From NCBI GenBank assembly GCA_036898135.1, contig CM072511.1, positions 31,497,686 through 31,561,685 on the forward strand: a stretch of 64,000 nt of DNA, read 5' to 3'. The position numbers were made by a program, and so were the translations under genes. The stretch is from Oncomelania hupensis (lineage: Eukaryota; Mollusca; Gastropoda; Littorinimorpha; Pomatiopsidae). Below are positions 50,520 through 63,535 of the stretch, piece by piece. Position 1 is the first letter of the stretch, and each line of letters starts with the position of its first letter. The notes under the pieces are model-generated. The model ran no database searches. It saw only the letters and a program-made list of their open reading frames with translations, and was not told the DNA's origin.

Positions 50520-52680
50520 AAAAAAAACAGTGTTAACGAACTTGATAGCTTGGTTTTTAATCTTATATCTGCAAGGAAAGGGGGATAAAAATCAATATTC
50601 TGCCTTCAAGATTGAAAGAAGGAAAATATACATTGTTAATATCTCTAAGATTTAATTTCAGGCCCAGAACTCATAAACAAAAATTGTGAACTTTCGACCT
50701 TGAAAAGACAGCACTATTCACACTTTTCTGCTATCCTATGCACCAACGGGAATCCCCCATGTAAGAGGAGTAACTCTTTCCGTTACCGTGAAGCATACTT
50801 CCGGTTTCTTTCTCCGCGTATTGTTTATCCGAATGTTTTGAGTGAGTTATTTTCAAATATTCAAGAATATGTCGAATCTCATGAGAAAGCGTTGGTGGGA
50901 GCATAAAAGAGAAAGTGTTGCAGAGAATGCCTGATAGATTTGAAGTCCCAGTTGTGACAGTCAAGTTTACAGTGGGAAGACAACATGTGTCACTGGCTAC
51001 CGGTATCGTACCCTCACATAGTCAACTAGCCCTACTTCGTGTTTTGTGCAGGTTGCGACGGCGAAGCTATGAAAAACTACAAGAGTCTTCAGGTCCTGTT
51101 TCACTTTCTGTCGATGATCGTTCTTTAATCGTTGTATCGCTAGCTCTTCCATCTGACGACTGGCGTTTTCGTGGTGGCTTTCTGCCGATCTTCACTTTGC
51201 TGTCGTAACCAAGAAACAGCTGGGGAGATGGATTTGAATGGTGGGCTCTCGGTCAGTAAAATCAGTCTAAATCAGTCGATGGGCAACTAAACAAGTAGAA
51301 TCAGGCGTTGATCCGGGCGATGAACCGGCCTAGCCCGAATGGCCCGAACTACACTGTTCTGCTCAAAAGGGGCAATTAATATGGCGTTTAGAAAAAACGA
51401 GCAACCAATCAGCAGCTTTTTACGTTTTACCTCTTCGTAGAACACGACCTCCATATCCTTGATTTGTGGATGTGGCTCGATCACGTGGCGGCTTAGCTTA
51501 GAAAACAAGAGCACACTTAGTCCTCCAGTCGACCTAACCCAGAGTTTGCATGACAGAAAGCCGTTGACCGTAATGAAGAAGGGGTCCCTAAGAAATGATG
51601 AAATTTATACCCTAAAGGAGGAAAGCGGAAAATTAAAATCCCACCCAACACAACAAGGAGTGCACTTTTGGTATTACCAGACTTATCTGGAAGTACTTTG
51701 AAATAGTTGGGGCGGGGAGGGGGGAGGGGAGCGGGGGGGGGGGGGGGGGGGGGGGGAGGGGATCAAAACGAGCACCAATATCGATTAGTCTCTCTGTCTT
51801 TGGGTCGGTCCGTCCGTCCGGCTTGGTCGGTCCGTCTGTTTGATGCCTTATCTCAAGAACCACTAAACACGTTTTGCTCAATATTTCAACAAGGGCAAAA
51901 GCTACTCTGTTGACTTTTGGGTTTACATGTACTTCAAGTCATGGGTCATCCTTCTGTAATAATCCGGCTGTCTGTCGGTCCTTCGCTCCCAATTTCATTT
52001 TTTAGTTCAAAACACAATCTTTGCCTTATTTATAAATGTTTTTAAAAAAATAATTGAGCCAAAATTCAAAATGTTTACTTTGCGGATACTTTTAACTATT
52101 GCTAAGCATGTCAGATCAACCGCATTTGTTCTTTTCTCAACGGTAGAGGTATTTGAGCTTAACCATTTTCTAAACACGCTTTGCGCCGTATCTAAAAATT
52201 GGCTAATTCAATTTTGATAATAATTATTTTGCGAGCATGTATTTCAAATAGTGGCCGATCATTCTACGGTGTCCTTTTGCTTTCGTTGGGATAAGGCCGC
52301 GTCACAACACCGCCTAGAAAATGAACACTTGTAAAAATGCTACGTTTTCGACTATATGTGTGGGTGTCTGGAAATACATTTGAACGGCTTGCCATCTTGT
52401 TTAGTTTTGTTTTTATTTTGAAAGAAGGAAACACATCCTGCCTACTACAATTACTGTACAAACTTGATACTGTGGGAATGGCAAGGACCTATGTTCCACA
52501 CTGTGGGAGTAACTATAATAAAGCTAGAAGTCTGGGTAATTATAATAAAAGAGTACAAGGACCACTGCCATTGTTACGGATAATACAATGGGAAGCGAAG
52601 AAAGTGGTTCATTTATCCAACAGATAAGAGTTTTCAATCTCATCACACCACACACAAGACTATTATTATCAAACACATTA
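50520..52680. other. No gene recognised
   Basis: Mixed spacer. It contains a G run (about 51727-51757) and an R3 repeat copy on the minus strand (about 51395-51495, sharing ctgctgattggttgct with 5140-5265). ORFs here lack recognisable domains. Confidence 0.5.
51395..51495 (-). repeat. Interspersed repeat R3, copy 3
   Basis: Minus strand shares agccgccacgtgatc, gtgttct-acgaagagg and ctgctgattggttgctc with copies 1 and 2. Confidence 0.55.
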
Positions 52681-52693
52681 TGCGTCCTTTAGA

Positions 52694-52795
52694 AGGAGAA
52701 GAAGAAGAAGACGAAGAAGAAGAAGAAGAAGAAGAAGAAGAAGAAGAAGAAGATGGAGGAAGATGAGAAGGAGGAGGAGGAAGAGGAGGATGTAG
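52694..52795. repeat. (GAA)n/(GGA)n microsatellite
   Basis: AGA triplets passing into GGA-rich sequence. From 52800 to 54070 no gene is recognised. Confidence 0.9.
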
Positions 52796-54074
52796 TAGTA
52801 CAACGAAAGGCATTCAGTCTGTCGCGTTGAGGAAACTCTTCATCACCTTGTCCGATTGATCCAAAACCCTAAACATATTCCGGGCTTGTGTGATCAAGGT
52901 TATATTTTTCTCTATATATCTTGCCGAGTCTCTTTTGTTTGTGTGTTGGAGGGAATGGGGGTAGGGGGAGATGGAGTGTGTTGTTGTTGTATATATTCAC
53001 AATGAAGTTTTTAAAACGGCTGTATAAATCTTTATTTCTTCAATCAAAGTCATAGTTGTAAAATGCAGGTATATTGCCCTCGCACTGCTTATATCCGCGA
53101 AAGTAACAGGACGCAGCAGTAAGGTTTTCGCCGAAGAACAAATAACAGGGGTCAGCGCATAGGTTGAAGAGACACCATGTTTAAAAACAATATGTATAAT
53201 AATAAGAGAGTCAGCTCCTTCAAAGTATTCAGCGAGGGAATTTAACTGGAAGTATAGTACATTCTGTCTCACAGAACATTTGAATGCAAAAGAAGGTCTT
53301 GGAGTGATTCGAGTGCCTTAAAAAGGCACCAACATAACAACAATAGAAGGTCATGATAGCACTGTCTTCGGAAGAAAAAAACAAACAAAAAGGTAACTTC
53401 ACAAGAGAGGGTCATGAAAGTCCAATTTCTTTATTACCGTCATAATTTGAAATGGAGCTCGCTGATGTTAAAGCCTGCGTGTTTAGCGGGTGGAGAGCGC
53501 CCATTCATTACCGGGTACCGTCAGGTAAGGGAAGAAGATGGGGTGGATTTGGAGGTGACTGCCGATCTTGATAGCCCTGCATCGCACCTGGATCAAGTTT
53601 CGGGTACCTTCTTAACTTGGCTCATCCTCCTTACAAGGCAACCCGATCCGCCACGTACTGTGTTTGGTCTTTTCTCCGTCCTCCAGTTGAACTTCAGCTT
53701 GAATAACTTATGATAGCTTCTTTGACAACGCTCGACTTTTTCATACTAAATGCCACGTAACAGGTCGTTGCTGAAAAAAAAACACAAGCAAACACCCATT
53801 CAAGTCTGGACCAAAATACTACTTTGCATGCTGAGCATCTTGAGTGTTGGCGTTGTAGTCAACATTGTTTCATGCGAACCTTCGGTCCACAGACGCTTGT
53901 GTCTGGACACGCGAACACCTATGCATAGGGCTGGTCTCTCTTCTCTGGTGTCAACAATACAAATATATACCCAGAAAACGGAGACATGTGATAGGCATAG
54001 GCGCTGAAGTTTCCAGATACAAGCGGCTTTGCTTTGAACTTGTGTGATTGTTGAGGTTGGTTCACATAGCCAGC

Positions 54075-54320
54075 ACAAAATAAAATAAAATAAAATAAAA
54101 TAAAATAAAATGTATGAAGTGTTACTTTTCCATAACTTATGTAAAATATTATTTCATCATCATCATGATTATCATCATTATCATGATCATCATCAACATC
54201 ATCATTATCATCATCATCAACATCATAAACATCATCATCATCATCATCATCATCATCATATGGTCGTCGTCGTCCTCGTCGTCGTCGTTGTCGTCATCAT
54301 CGTTATCATCATCATCAGCA
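54075..54320. repeat. (AAAAT)n and imperfect (CAT)n block
   Basis: Seven AAAAT units near 54077-54111, then CAT-type triplets to about 54320 with GTC interruptions. Confidence 0.9.
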
Positions 54321-54431
54321 GCAGCATCATAATCATCAACGTCGTTGTTCGTGTCAGTTAGTTCCCAGTTTTCATGTCTTGTCATCGTCGTTAAATGTAT
54401 ATCATATATGTTTGTATTCTATTTGTTTTTG

Positions 54432-54672
54432 TAAAAGGGGTTCGATAAATTAGACTATAGCCTCAGCGTCCCCTACGTGGGATGTCTTTATTGTAAAGTG
54501 AACGGCTGGTGGAGTGCCTTCAGTGTTACCACTAGGGTGGTTTCGACAGATCTTTTATGCGGATCAGGGGTGAGTCCCCTTCAGCGAAGTTGTGGAGTTG
54601 ATTTTTTGGTCCTGATTCGGCTCTTTGCAGTCCGCTGGACCCTGTAAGCAATGAATAACTAACTAACTAACT
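54432..54672 (+). mobile_element. Interspersed repeat R1, copy 6 (5'-truncated)
   Basis: Same core as the other copies in reverse: gactatagcctcagcgtccc, ctggtggagtgccttcagtg, ctgattcggctctttgcagt, ggaccctgtaagcaatgaat. It ends in (aact)n. The position of the simple tail supports + as the sense strand here. Confidence 0.8.
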
Positions 54673-54759
54673 AAGAACACTGATAATGATATTTTAATCG
54701 ACTCATGCTTTAAAAGTTAAAAGAGCAAATAATGAAAGGGTTGTCATGGTGTGTGGGGG

Positions 54760-54763
<4 letters not shown>

Positions 54764-54819
<56 letters not shown>

Positions 54820-54860
54820 CAGACAGACAGAGACGGAAAGACACAGAGACAGAGAGAGAA
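54764..54860. repeat. (AG)n microsatellite
   Basis: AG repeats decaying into (ACAG)n. Confidence 0.9.
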
Positions 54861-54949
54861 TTATAAATACTGAAATTGAAATTTTACTTCCAAACCCACC
54901 ACTTGCAATACGGCAGACGTGGAAGATTAACCATGTACAGAAAAAGGGT

Positions 54950-55092
54950 TAGAGATCTAAATTAACACTGAACCACCAGAGCAATCGTACTGATAAAATG
55001 ATTAGGGACATTTTTAACCACCAAGTGATTCGAACCTGAGTCATCGGTGTGCCACGCGGACGCTCAACGACTGAGTTATCGCTGTGGGCAGA
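54950..55092 (-). mobile_element. tRNA-derived SINE, family B, 3'-truncated copy
   Basis: Minus strand: gataactcagtcgttgagcg (A box) and caggttcgaatcac (B box), then gattgctctggtggttcagt as in the 31325-31560 copy. Confidence 0.75.
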
Positions 55093-55416
55093 GAACGAAC
55101 GAACGAATGGTTTATTTGCATAAAAACAAATTGTCCCTTGCAAAGGGTGGGATGGGCGATACAATGGGACAAACTCACTCACACATTCACATGCACTTTT
55201 TTACTGAGTTTGGATAATCAAATCTCGGCCATGCATCATTTCTGTTGCTTTCTACACGACAATACAAGATAAATACTGCTTGCATCACACCTTGAACGTC
55301 TACTGGTAAACCTCTTAGTAGACATTATTTGATTGTAGTAGGATAATTCGGGGGCAAAAAAAACTCACGTTCATTTTATACTATTTGCGGAAAGCTTCTT
55401 CCCGAATCGGCGGTGG

Positions 55417-55610
<194 letters not shown>

Positions 55611-56171
55611 AGAAAAAGAGAGAAAGGCACACAGAGACAAGATAGACAAATAGACACAGAGAGAAGAGGTGAAGGCGGAAAGGTGTCAGAGGTGGTACAA
55701 ACAGAGGTTGCGCACAACACACAGTGTTCGCAATGTAAGGAGTCGTGTTGCCCAACGGACACGTTTAGAGGTGACGTTAGTTGATCGCCTTTCCCGCGGA
55801 GCTAGACAATTAGTGTAAGGATTTAACAGGCAATTAAACGTAATACCTCTCCGTCTTCACCAAGGCATAGGTAAGCTTACCCTACTTACCTTCTCGCAAA
55901 AGGAAAAAGAAAAGGTTTCAGCTGATATAGGCTTACAAGTATAGGTAAAGTAGGCTACAAGCCTACTTTAACTTCTGATTTAAAGAAAATCAACTCGTAA
56001 TTAAAAACTATCTTCATGAAAGGATGGTTAGATATATGACTTACCATCTTTCGCCTACCCTCCTTCCCTCCCCCCCCCCTCCACTTCTCCCCATCCCGTC
56101 CCACTCACCCACCCCCATCCACCCGATTAAAAAAAGAATTTCGGCTTTTATTTAAATACCGTTTCTTACCT

Positions 56172-56203
<32 letters not shown>

Positions 56204-56476
56204 CAATAACAACAACAACAATCAACTCCGAAAATGAAAGGTGTCTTCATGAAAGGGTAGTTAGCGGACTTAACCTGCTACTAAAAGTAAATTTCGGTCG
56301 GTAAGTGCACGAACATCGTTTTCATGCAAAAACAAGATGAAGTACTTAGCTTCTGAGTTTAAAAAAAAAAAAAAGTTCAACCGGCAATTAAACGTCGTTT
56401 TTAGGCAAACAGTGCGTAAGCTACATGTATTTAACTTGTGTGGAAACTTGTTTTAAATACATTTGATGAAGGTGTT

Positions 56477-57085
56477 TGTTACGTTTGAGACGCGCACGAT
56501 AGATCCGATCGTTTTGTTTTGCAAAACATGCAATAACAGAGTGTATTTACCTTTGATTTGATTTTGCGTTGTTGTTAGAAGAAGCTTTGTATAATGTTTA
56601 TAATGTTCGTCGGTCGATAATGTTGATGATTTTCTAGAATTACTTGTTTACTATCGATCGAAGCATCTAGATAAATCTAGTAATAGCTAATAGATTCTAC
56701 TAACCTAAATAAGATTATATGACGTAAGACAGTGCATCGTTCCGGTGACGAGTTTTATTTTGATTGGGTGGTATTGCGTCATGCTGGAATGTTCGAACTT
56801 TTTCTCGATTATAGAGAGAATATATAAGTGGTGCACTGTCTCTGCTTGGAGAGTGAAAGAGTGATTGATTTATGGAGATTTTTGATGACGATCTTTGAAG
56901 TAATTTTCGGAAAGTGATCTTGTATGCAGTTGATGTATGATGAATAAAGTTGGAAAACTTCATACGACTCCTGCCTTGTCGCTGAGTGAACAGGTTGCGT
57001 GAATAAACGAATCTGAGTTACACTTATCAAGATTCAAGCATCGGGGCTGAATCAACCATTGATAAAAATAAACAACCGTGTAACA
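56477..57085 (+). mobile_element. Solo LTR (609 bp), relative of element 1 LTR
   Basis: Begins TGTTACG, ends GTGTAACA, flanked by gtgtt at 56472-56476 and 57086-57090. Aligns with 5698-6319 along its length (cgcacgatagatc, tttacctttgatttga, gcgttgttgttag, gaataaacgaatctgagtta). Confidence 0.88.
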
Positions 57086-58016
57086 GTGTTGTGTTCTTGG
57101 TAAGAAGTTTCAGATAAAGTGAAAAATTTCACAGTGAAGAGCGGTTCTCACAAAATCGTGCATCTGTAGAGCATAATATGGGCTCACCATTGGGAAATTA
57201 AGTTTTATAAAAGCAACAAGTCAATCACTACATGTTTTTGTCCTTCTATAGAGGTAATCAAAAGAAGACTTTTTCAGGCTTTCTTTTCCCATTTTCTTTT
57301 CTTTCTTTCGTACTCTTCTCTTTGACTTCCTTTCTTCTTTTTCGTTCTGTAGATGGCTGCAGCTAAAATTCGTGTCTAGAAACCTAAATACAGCTAAGCT
57401 TACGTTACAAGTAAGTGAGAAGCTTCTAAAGTCAACAGATGATCGGTTTGTTTACCGTTGAGCTAGCTGCCAACTGCCAACTGCCAGTTCACTTAGCGTT
57501 CTCTGTATCATTATAATGGTGACAGCAGTCAAAACCAAGGCAGACAAATCGTCTTGGAGAGGCTGCAAGGGAGACAAATCACCGTGGTGTCGCTCACACA
57601 GAGGGTCTTGTGGCTGAGAAGAAAGACTCGGTGAGCTAAAACTTTTTTAAAGTGAACTCTGCAGCTCGACTAGGCTATTATTAGCTGCGCCGTTTAGCAA
57701 ATAGGGCTGGTTTCACACAATAATATAATGACTACATAGTTCTCCCGAAGTCCACAATACTCAGCGAGGTGTCGCTTCAAGCGCGAGCGAAGGGAGGCAA
57801 CCAAGGGGCTAAAGAGGTGGTCAATGACGACACAGAAGTCGAGGTCTCAGATTTCCTACCTGTGGGATCTGCCTACCTGGCCTACCTTGTTCTGCAAAGC
57901 TCAGGCCAGACCCTTGTCGCCAGCTGGAATGTCGCCATCGCCGACGTGAAATTTGTCAATGCGGATTTTTCTCTTCTTTTGTGTGTATGTGTGTGTGTGG
58001 GTGGGTGTGGGTGTGC

Positions 58017-58053
<37 letters not shown>

Positions 58054-58960
58054 TTTGTTTTGACCTCGTGAAAGACAAGGGAACACGAAGGCGAATGAGT
58101 AGGAAGAAAGTATTGCATTGTCATGCAATTTTTACGATGCCCTGTATACACCAGACTGGATATAAATCGATTTCGTTTCAATAGCGATTTGGATTAGTAA
58201 GTCTTTTTGTCATCCTCCTTAGTGAAAATTTAGGTCGCTTTTTAAGCATGAGCACTAAAGCCGTGGTGCAGCGCTATCCAGGACAGAAAGAATTGGACCC
58301 ACTAAACCCAGCCCATTAACAGTAAAACAATTACAAAACTGACTGAAGCCGTAATATTAGGCCCATACTCATTTGCTCATAATACCTTGTCTTCAAAACC
58401 AGTTACCTTTACAACGCCATTATCTTGACGCTCTCTCCACTGAGTTGCCCTGCCACGCTCACACACACCTTCCCACCCCACCCCCAACCCACCCACACAC
58501 ACCCCACTCTTTCTCCCTACACCTTTCCCATCTTCCCTACCCCTCCTATCCTGCGTCCCCTGTTGTGTTCTAAGACAGCTAAGTATGAATATCAATACTA
58601 TAATAATTTACGGTTCTCGAATTTGGTCTTCGGTTTATTATATTACGTTCTATTCGGCGTTTAGTTTCACTCGACGTATTCTTCTGTACATAATATTTAT
58701 CGTCTAATGGTTGCGATCTTATTCATGGCAGGAATGCATTTCACTGCATGCGTGCGTGCCATGAATTCCCAACAGTAGGCCTGCTGCCGCCGGGCGTGGT
58801 AAAAGTGCTTAGGGCTCAAACGAACTCTGTATTCTAACTCTAACTAATGATTAATTGATTGATTTTTTGACTGGTGTAGTCCTACTGATTAATTCATAGT
58901 ATTGTAGTATTGTATAAAGCAAAAAATTTACCTCCTTTTTTTAAGTTTTATGAAAGGAGA
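57086..58960. other. No gene recognised; (GT)n near 57985-58062
   Basis: A 67-codon stretch at about 57769-57970 is open and non-repetitive (VSDFLPVGSAYLAYLVLQ), but no family or splice support is seen. The GT repeat follows it. Confidence 0.5.
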
Positions 58961-58963
58961 AGT

Positions 58964-59032
58964 TACATTACATTACATTACATGATTATTGCTTTAGGTC
59001 CAGCGGACTCTTACGAGCCAAATCAGGACCAG
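58964..59032 (-). mobile_element. Interspersed repeat R1, copy 7 (3' end only)
   Basis: Minus strand ends ggacctaaagcaataatcat followed by (gtaat)n, as in copy 3. Only about 70 bp remain. Confidence 0.7.
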
Positions 59033-59052
59033 AGAGACTTTATCTTAAAATA

Positions 59053-59271
59053 TTATACAATGTTTCCAATATTAAAAAACAAGCCTGTTACTCTTAAATA
59101 CTCAAACAAACTTTCACATGACACCTCTTTAAAAGTCTTCTTTAAAACTGATGTATTAAAAATATGTACTCTTTCTTCAATCAAATCACTAAATTCAGTC
59201 CTATCAATAAAATCCAAACTAAACAAAACATGTCGATATGATTTATATGCGATAAAACAAACCAACATCAT
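59053..59271 (-). pseudogene. Possible LINE C-terminal fragment
   Basis: A 72-codon open frame (YRHVLFSLDFIDRTEFSDLI, RVHIFNTSVLKKTFKEV) that resembles C-terminal tails of some LINE proteins. This is a weak call with no catalytic motif. Confidence 0.3.
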
Positions 59272-59698
59272 GTAAAAATTGAAACAGGTGTTGACCGTTA
59301 CATAACAGGTTCTCGTTGCCCTGGTATTCTCGGTGACGATGCACCGGCGAAAATCCCACTTATTGCCAAATAAGAGTCAACAACTGAATGACCGGAATCC
59401 TTATTATAGGCCTACCGCTGGTGCGATACAGAAGACTTTGTGCATGATTTACTAGCTAATGAAAAAGACCGAGTATAGCTAAAGTTGGGGTTAACTGAAT
59501 GACCGGTTGGTGGGTTTTTTTTAACACACTGCACTGGCGAAACAGAAGACTTTGTGCATGATTTGCATGATAGCGCAGAAGACAGGAGTAGCTAAAGTTG
59601 TGTTTAACTGAATGACCGGGCTCTTTAACACACTGCCGGGGCGGCACAGAAGACTTTATGTGCATACTGAGCATGCTATATCGTGCAAGTGAGGAAGA

Positions 59699-60498
59699 AA
59701 TCAATCACTCAATATTTCATTTATTGTCTATTCACACATTCAGGTGATATTGAACATTAATTAATAACAACAACAATATAAATCAAATCACAACTAAGAA
59801 ATCTTATAACAAAATGGAATGAAAGGGGAAGAAGGATTTAACACCAAACTATAAAAGTCTACCAATAGGAGTCATTGCAATAATTTTCACAACTGCTGTT
59901 ATCTGTGAATGATGTAATACATCATCTATGGAATGTCCATATTCAGTCAAATGATGTCCTTGGTTTTCGTACATTGCATTTTAAACTGGACATTCAAATA
60001 AAATATGGTAAACTGATATATTCCTGCATTAAATGTAAGACGCTCATATTATCTAGGAAAGGGGTTTTCTATCTTTACGAGTGAGCTTTATGCTATTGTA
60101 ATGGCTCTAAATTACATTATGACTTTACCGTTAGAGCTCTTAGGTTTACTGATTTGTGTCGATTCAAAAGCGGTTTTGTATGCTTTAGAACAGGGTAATT
60201 CCAAAGTAAGAAATGAATTCATATATGAAATTAAACATATGATCCATTGTATATTCTCTAGAGGTATAGTTGTTGATTTCTGTTGTGTTCCAGCACATTG
60301 TGGAATTCATTGGAATGAAGTGTGTGACAGGTTAGCCAAAGAGGGAGCACTAAGATCATTAGATTCCATTTCTGTCAACAATTTGAGTATGTGTTGTTCT
60401 GAAATTTATTCCTTATTAGAAAAAGTAGTATGTCAAGATACTAGCATTAAAAAGGTTACTATACCGAACTGTTCACGACAGTTGTCAAAATTAATATA
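59699..60498 (-). mobile_element. LINE insertion with 5' inversion and 13-bp TSD
   Basis: caagtgaggaaga occurs at 59686-59698 and 60499-60511. The left part, read on minus, has HILFECPV, then TPIGRLL and a stop, and a 3' UTR with AATAAA ending near 59699. The right part, read on +, encodes the preceding RNase H domain (FTSELYAIVMAL, CVDSKAVLYAL, CCVPAHCGIHWNEVCDRLAKE). Opposite orientation of the two parts is the signature of twin priming. Confidence 0.8.
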
Positions 60499-60501
60499 CA
60501 A
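60065..60501 (+). pseudogene. LINE RNase H domain (inverted segment)
   Basis: An open frame with the acidic residues of RNase H (Glu in FTSELYAI, Asp in CVDSKAV) and the His/Asp-containing block AHCGIHWNEVCDRLAKE. Cut off by the target duplication. A dead fragment of the LINE above. Confidence 0.8.
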
Positions 60502-60542
60502 GTGAGGAAGACGGAGTAGCTAAAGTTGTGGTTAATTGAATT

Positions 60543-60660
60543 AGACTGCGCCCAAAGGTTGCCCGTGGGCGCCTCGGGCGGCTTGAGTTAGATCCTGTAT
60601 CGGCCAGCACCTTGAGCAGCTCTTGAGCCGGAAAGGTGCTATATAAAAGTGATAAAATAA
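60543..60660 (+). mobile_element. V-SINE-like fragment (3' end)
   Basis: Shares gcgcccaaaggttgcccgt, cgggcggcttgagttagatc, ctgtatcggccagcacct and gtgctatataaaag with 48640-49082 (reverse). Confidence 0.75.
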
Positions 60661-61239
60661 ATACACAGCTAAATAATTTACCGGGCTCTTTAACATGCTG
60701 CCGGAGCGGCACGGAAGACTTTATTTGCGCATGATTTACACATGCCGTAGCGCTAGTAGTGCAAGAGACCAGAGTAGCTAAAGTTGTATTCTGCCTGGTA
60801 TCTGTGGTGACGAAGTGGCGACGGAGGCGTGTCTGGGAGGTAAGACAAGAGCTCCCTCGTCTAGCGGGCCTGCTTTACTGCCTTAGGCTGCCTGTCACCT
60901 TCCTCTCTTCCTGGCGCCGTCGCCGTACCTAGTATGCACCATCTTTCCTCCTTCCCAACCTACCATTAACCTTCGTCCACTCTCCTCGTCCGCCATCATA
61001 CACACCCTACCCTATTCCATAACCCTCCCCACCCGCCCCCTTCACTCACTGCGTTCCCAACCTGTCTTCTTGTCTCCTTTCTCCCATGTCTCGCCTATCC
61101 CCTCGCCTCCCGCCCCCTCACCTTCTTCCCTCACAGTCCTAATTCCTATTGTAGTTTATCCTCATGCTGTTTCCGTCATTAATGAAAGTACCTATACCTT
61201 TATGCGTACTGACCCTTATGGATGAATATCTGTGGATAT

Positions 61240-61350
61240 TACCATCATGATCTTCATGATCTTCATCGTCATGATCTGCTTCATCATCATCAGCAGCTGC
61301 AGCCTCATAATCCTCATCATCCTCATCACCATCTTCATCATCACCATCAT

Positions 61351-61415
<65 letters not shown>

Positions 61416-61556
61416 CCATCACCATCATCATCGTCATCATCATCATCTTCTTCTTCCTCTTCTTCTTTATCATCATCATCATCTTCTTCTTCTTCTTCTT
61501 CTTCTTCTTCTTCTTTATCATCATCATCATCATCATCATCATTACCATCATCATTA
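61240..61556. repeat. (CAT)n/(CTT)n microsatellite block
   Basis: About 315 bp of CAT and CTT triplets. Long His, Met and Ile frames here are artefacts. Region 60800-61230 before it is C/T-rich with no gene. Confidence 0.95.
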
Positions 61557-61628
61557 CCCCATTAAATAACTATAATTGTGGGCCTATCATGGACGCCAAT
61601 ATTCGACTCAATAGCTCCTTCCTCCCGA

Positions 61629-61683
61629 AGAAGAAGAAGAAGAAGAAGAAGAAGAAGAAGAAGAAGAAGAAGAAGAAGAAGAA
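61629..61683. repeat. (AAG)n microsatellite
   Basis: AAG triplets for about 55 bp. Confidence 0.95.
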
Positions 61684-61689
61684 ATGGCT

Positions 61690-63535
61690 TTTTCTATTGA
61701 ACTACTTCTCTCCCCCCCCCCTCCCTCTGCTTTCATTTCTTTAAATGTCCGAAATACTGACACTTGAATCCATCTTCTAATTTGTTGGCAGTAAAGCCAG
61801 TTAAACCCTAGACCGGATATGATGTCAGTGAGTAACTTGTGTCACCGCTTAGGAAAGAAATAAAAAGAATAAAACAATTTGGCTATTCGAAATGCCACAC
61901 CTTGCAGACCATTCAGGACTGTCGTAAGCTTGCAGATCATCCAGTATTGTCCTCAGCTTGCATCCCTCTGTTAATTTGCGGACAAGTAAAGTAGTCTACG
62001 TTTGTGCTGATTTGCAAACGATTAAGTTTGGTTGAAGTGAGTGTGAGGTAATTGTGTCCAACGTTTGCAGTAGATAATAATTATGAGCATAGGAGAGGTT
62101 ATTAGTCCGTAGATTATTAAGTAAATAACATTTGCGAAACGATTCTAAGAAACACATTTTTAGCTTCTTTCTGGCTGTCGTCGAAGTTTGGATGGAAATA
62201 ATTCTTTAAACACCCGAGTGTATGGTGGGTCATCGCGAACTGATTAGCCGCAGTAAGCGCTGTGTTGTATGACCTACTGAACGTGTGGAAATGACTGTGA
62301 GTGTATGTCTTGCGCAAAGCTGTGTCTTACTGCCAGTGCCTGTGTAGACTAGTGATGTCTACAATGATTTATAACAGTGGTATAGGGAACTTTTCAATCT
62401 GGTGTATTATCTCTTTTTGCTCTTTAGCTCAGTTTCGTCTTTTTATAATAGGGAAGCTAAATTCATAAACCGACTACTTGAGCGAACTTTGAAAACCCTC
62501 GGAAACGGCATTTGGAATAAAATTTTGCAAATATCAGACACAAACACAAAATAATAATCGTCATGCATCTCTTCGACCCGTGTTTTCGCACATATGAAGG
62601 GTTGAAATTCATTTTACCGTGTTTGAGTCGTTCGCAACCTGATAAATCCGTATATGCTCGGTATGTCCGATCCCTAGTCCACTGTTAAATGATACTCACT
62701 TTGTGTATCTTCTTCAAGAGCCTTGTTTGTCTTCTCACGAACTCTCCATCTGGATTTACGCCTTGGACTCTTCGGATTTTTATTTTGACCTCTGACCTTT
62801 CTCGTGTCTCATTGTCACCTCACCTGAAGCCGTTTGAAATCTACCTTGGAATAGTTAGTAGTGACTAAGATGAATTCTAGTGGCTGTACGAATCAAACAG
62901 GAGTGAGTCATATAGTTCGTGGCATCCACCGATCCAACCCAAGTAGCTCCAATAACAATGCTTAGGCCCAAAAAAAAGTCTGTTTACGATATCCAGACCG
63001 ACCCTAATTTTTTAGCCCGACCCTAAACTTTGTTGGGATCGTCTGGAAAAAAATATGGGAAAAATCCAAAAACATCGCACCCAAGGGGGAAAAGGTTTAA
63101 AAAAAATTAAAGCCAATCTACCGACAGTATTTTATTTCCATGTTACTGTAAACACACATACTATTTTTTGGCCTTCGGTGCGTGAATGTAATTATAATTA
63201 TAATAATGTTTTACCTACAATGTTTTTCTTTTTTTTTTAATTTCTTTCTTCGTTATCACATGTTCAGCTACAATAATTGAGTTTGTTCATGGAAACAGAC
63301 TAATATAAAACTAAAACAAATATAATTATCAGCTGTTGTGATAAAGAGCATTAATTGGTGCAAAACGGCGCTGAAGACTCGGGCTCACATTGCGTAGATG
63401 AGACTCGCCGAGGATTATCTTTACATTACCATTGAACAGGTAAACGCTAGCCTCTGCTACGAAGTGTGGACTCCATGCCTCAATTCCAATAGTCACAATG
63501 TTATGTTTGTTATGTTATTTTATGCTCGAAACTGT
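61690..63535. other. No gene recognised
   Basis: AT-rich spacer. The only shared phrase noticed is ttgcgtagatgagactcgcc near 63390, which also occurs (one or two changes) near 48515. Confidence 0.5.

Larger units (their letters stand above)
59380..60790. repeat. About 110-bp tandem repeat array, interrupted twice
   Basis: Units with tagctaaagttgtgtttaac, gaatgaccgg, ctctttaacacactgccggg, gcggcacagaagacttt and gcatgatttgcatg recur from 59380 to 59698 and again at 60505-60540 and 60675-60790. The gaps are a LINE insertion (59699-60498) and a V-SINE-like fragment (60543-60660). Confidence 0.75.

Noticed and set aside
53414..53713. 99-codon ORF as a gene
   Set aside because: No domain, no neighbouring exon and ordinary spacer composition. 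Chance ORFs of this size are expected.
57769..57970. Possible host exon with VSDFLPVGSAYLAYLVLQ
   Set aside because: Open and non-repetitive, but there is no acceptor/donor pair that I trust and no family I recognise.
58373..58664. Pro/His/Thr-rich ORFs as a secreted protein
   Set aside because: They come from CA- and CCCA-rich low-complexity DNA, with the complement equally open.
61216..61569. Long open frames of Met, His, Ile, Leu, Ser or Arg-Glu runs
   Set aside because: They are translations of trinucleotide or dinucleotide microsatellites. The same applies near 200, 4200, 13000, 15000, 17500, 20500, 27600, 32500, 54200 and 55500.
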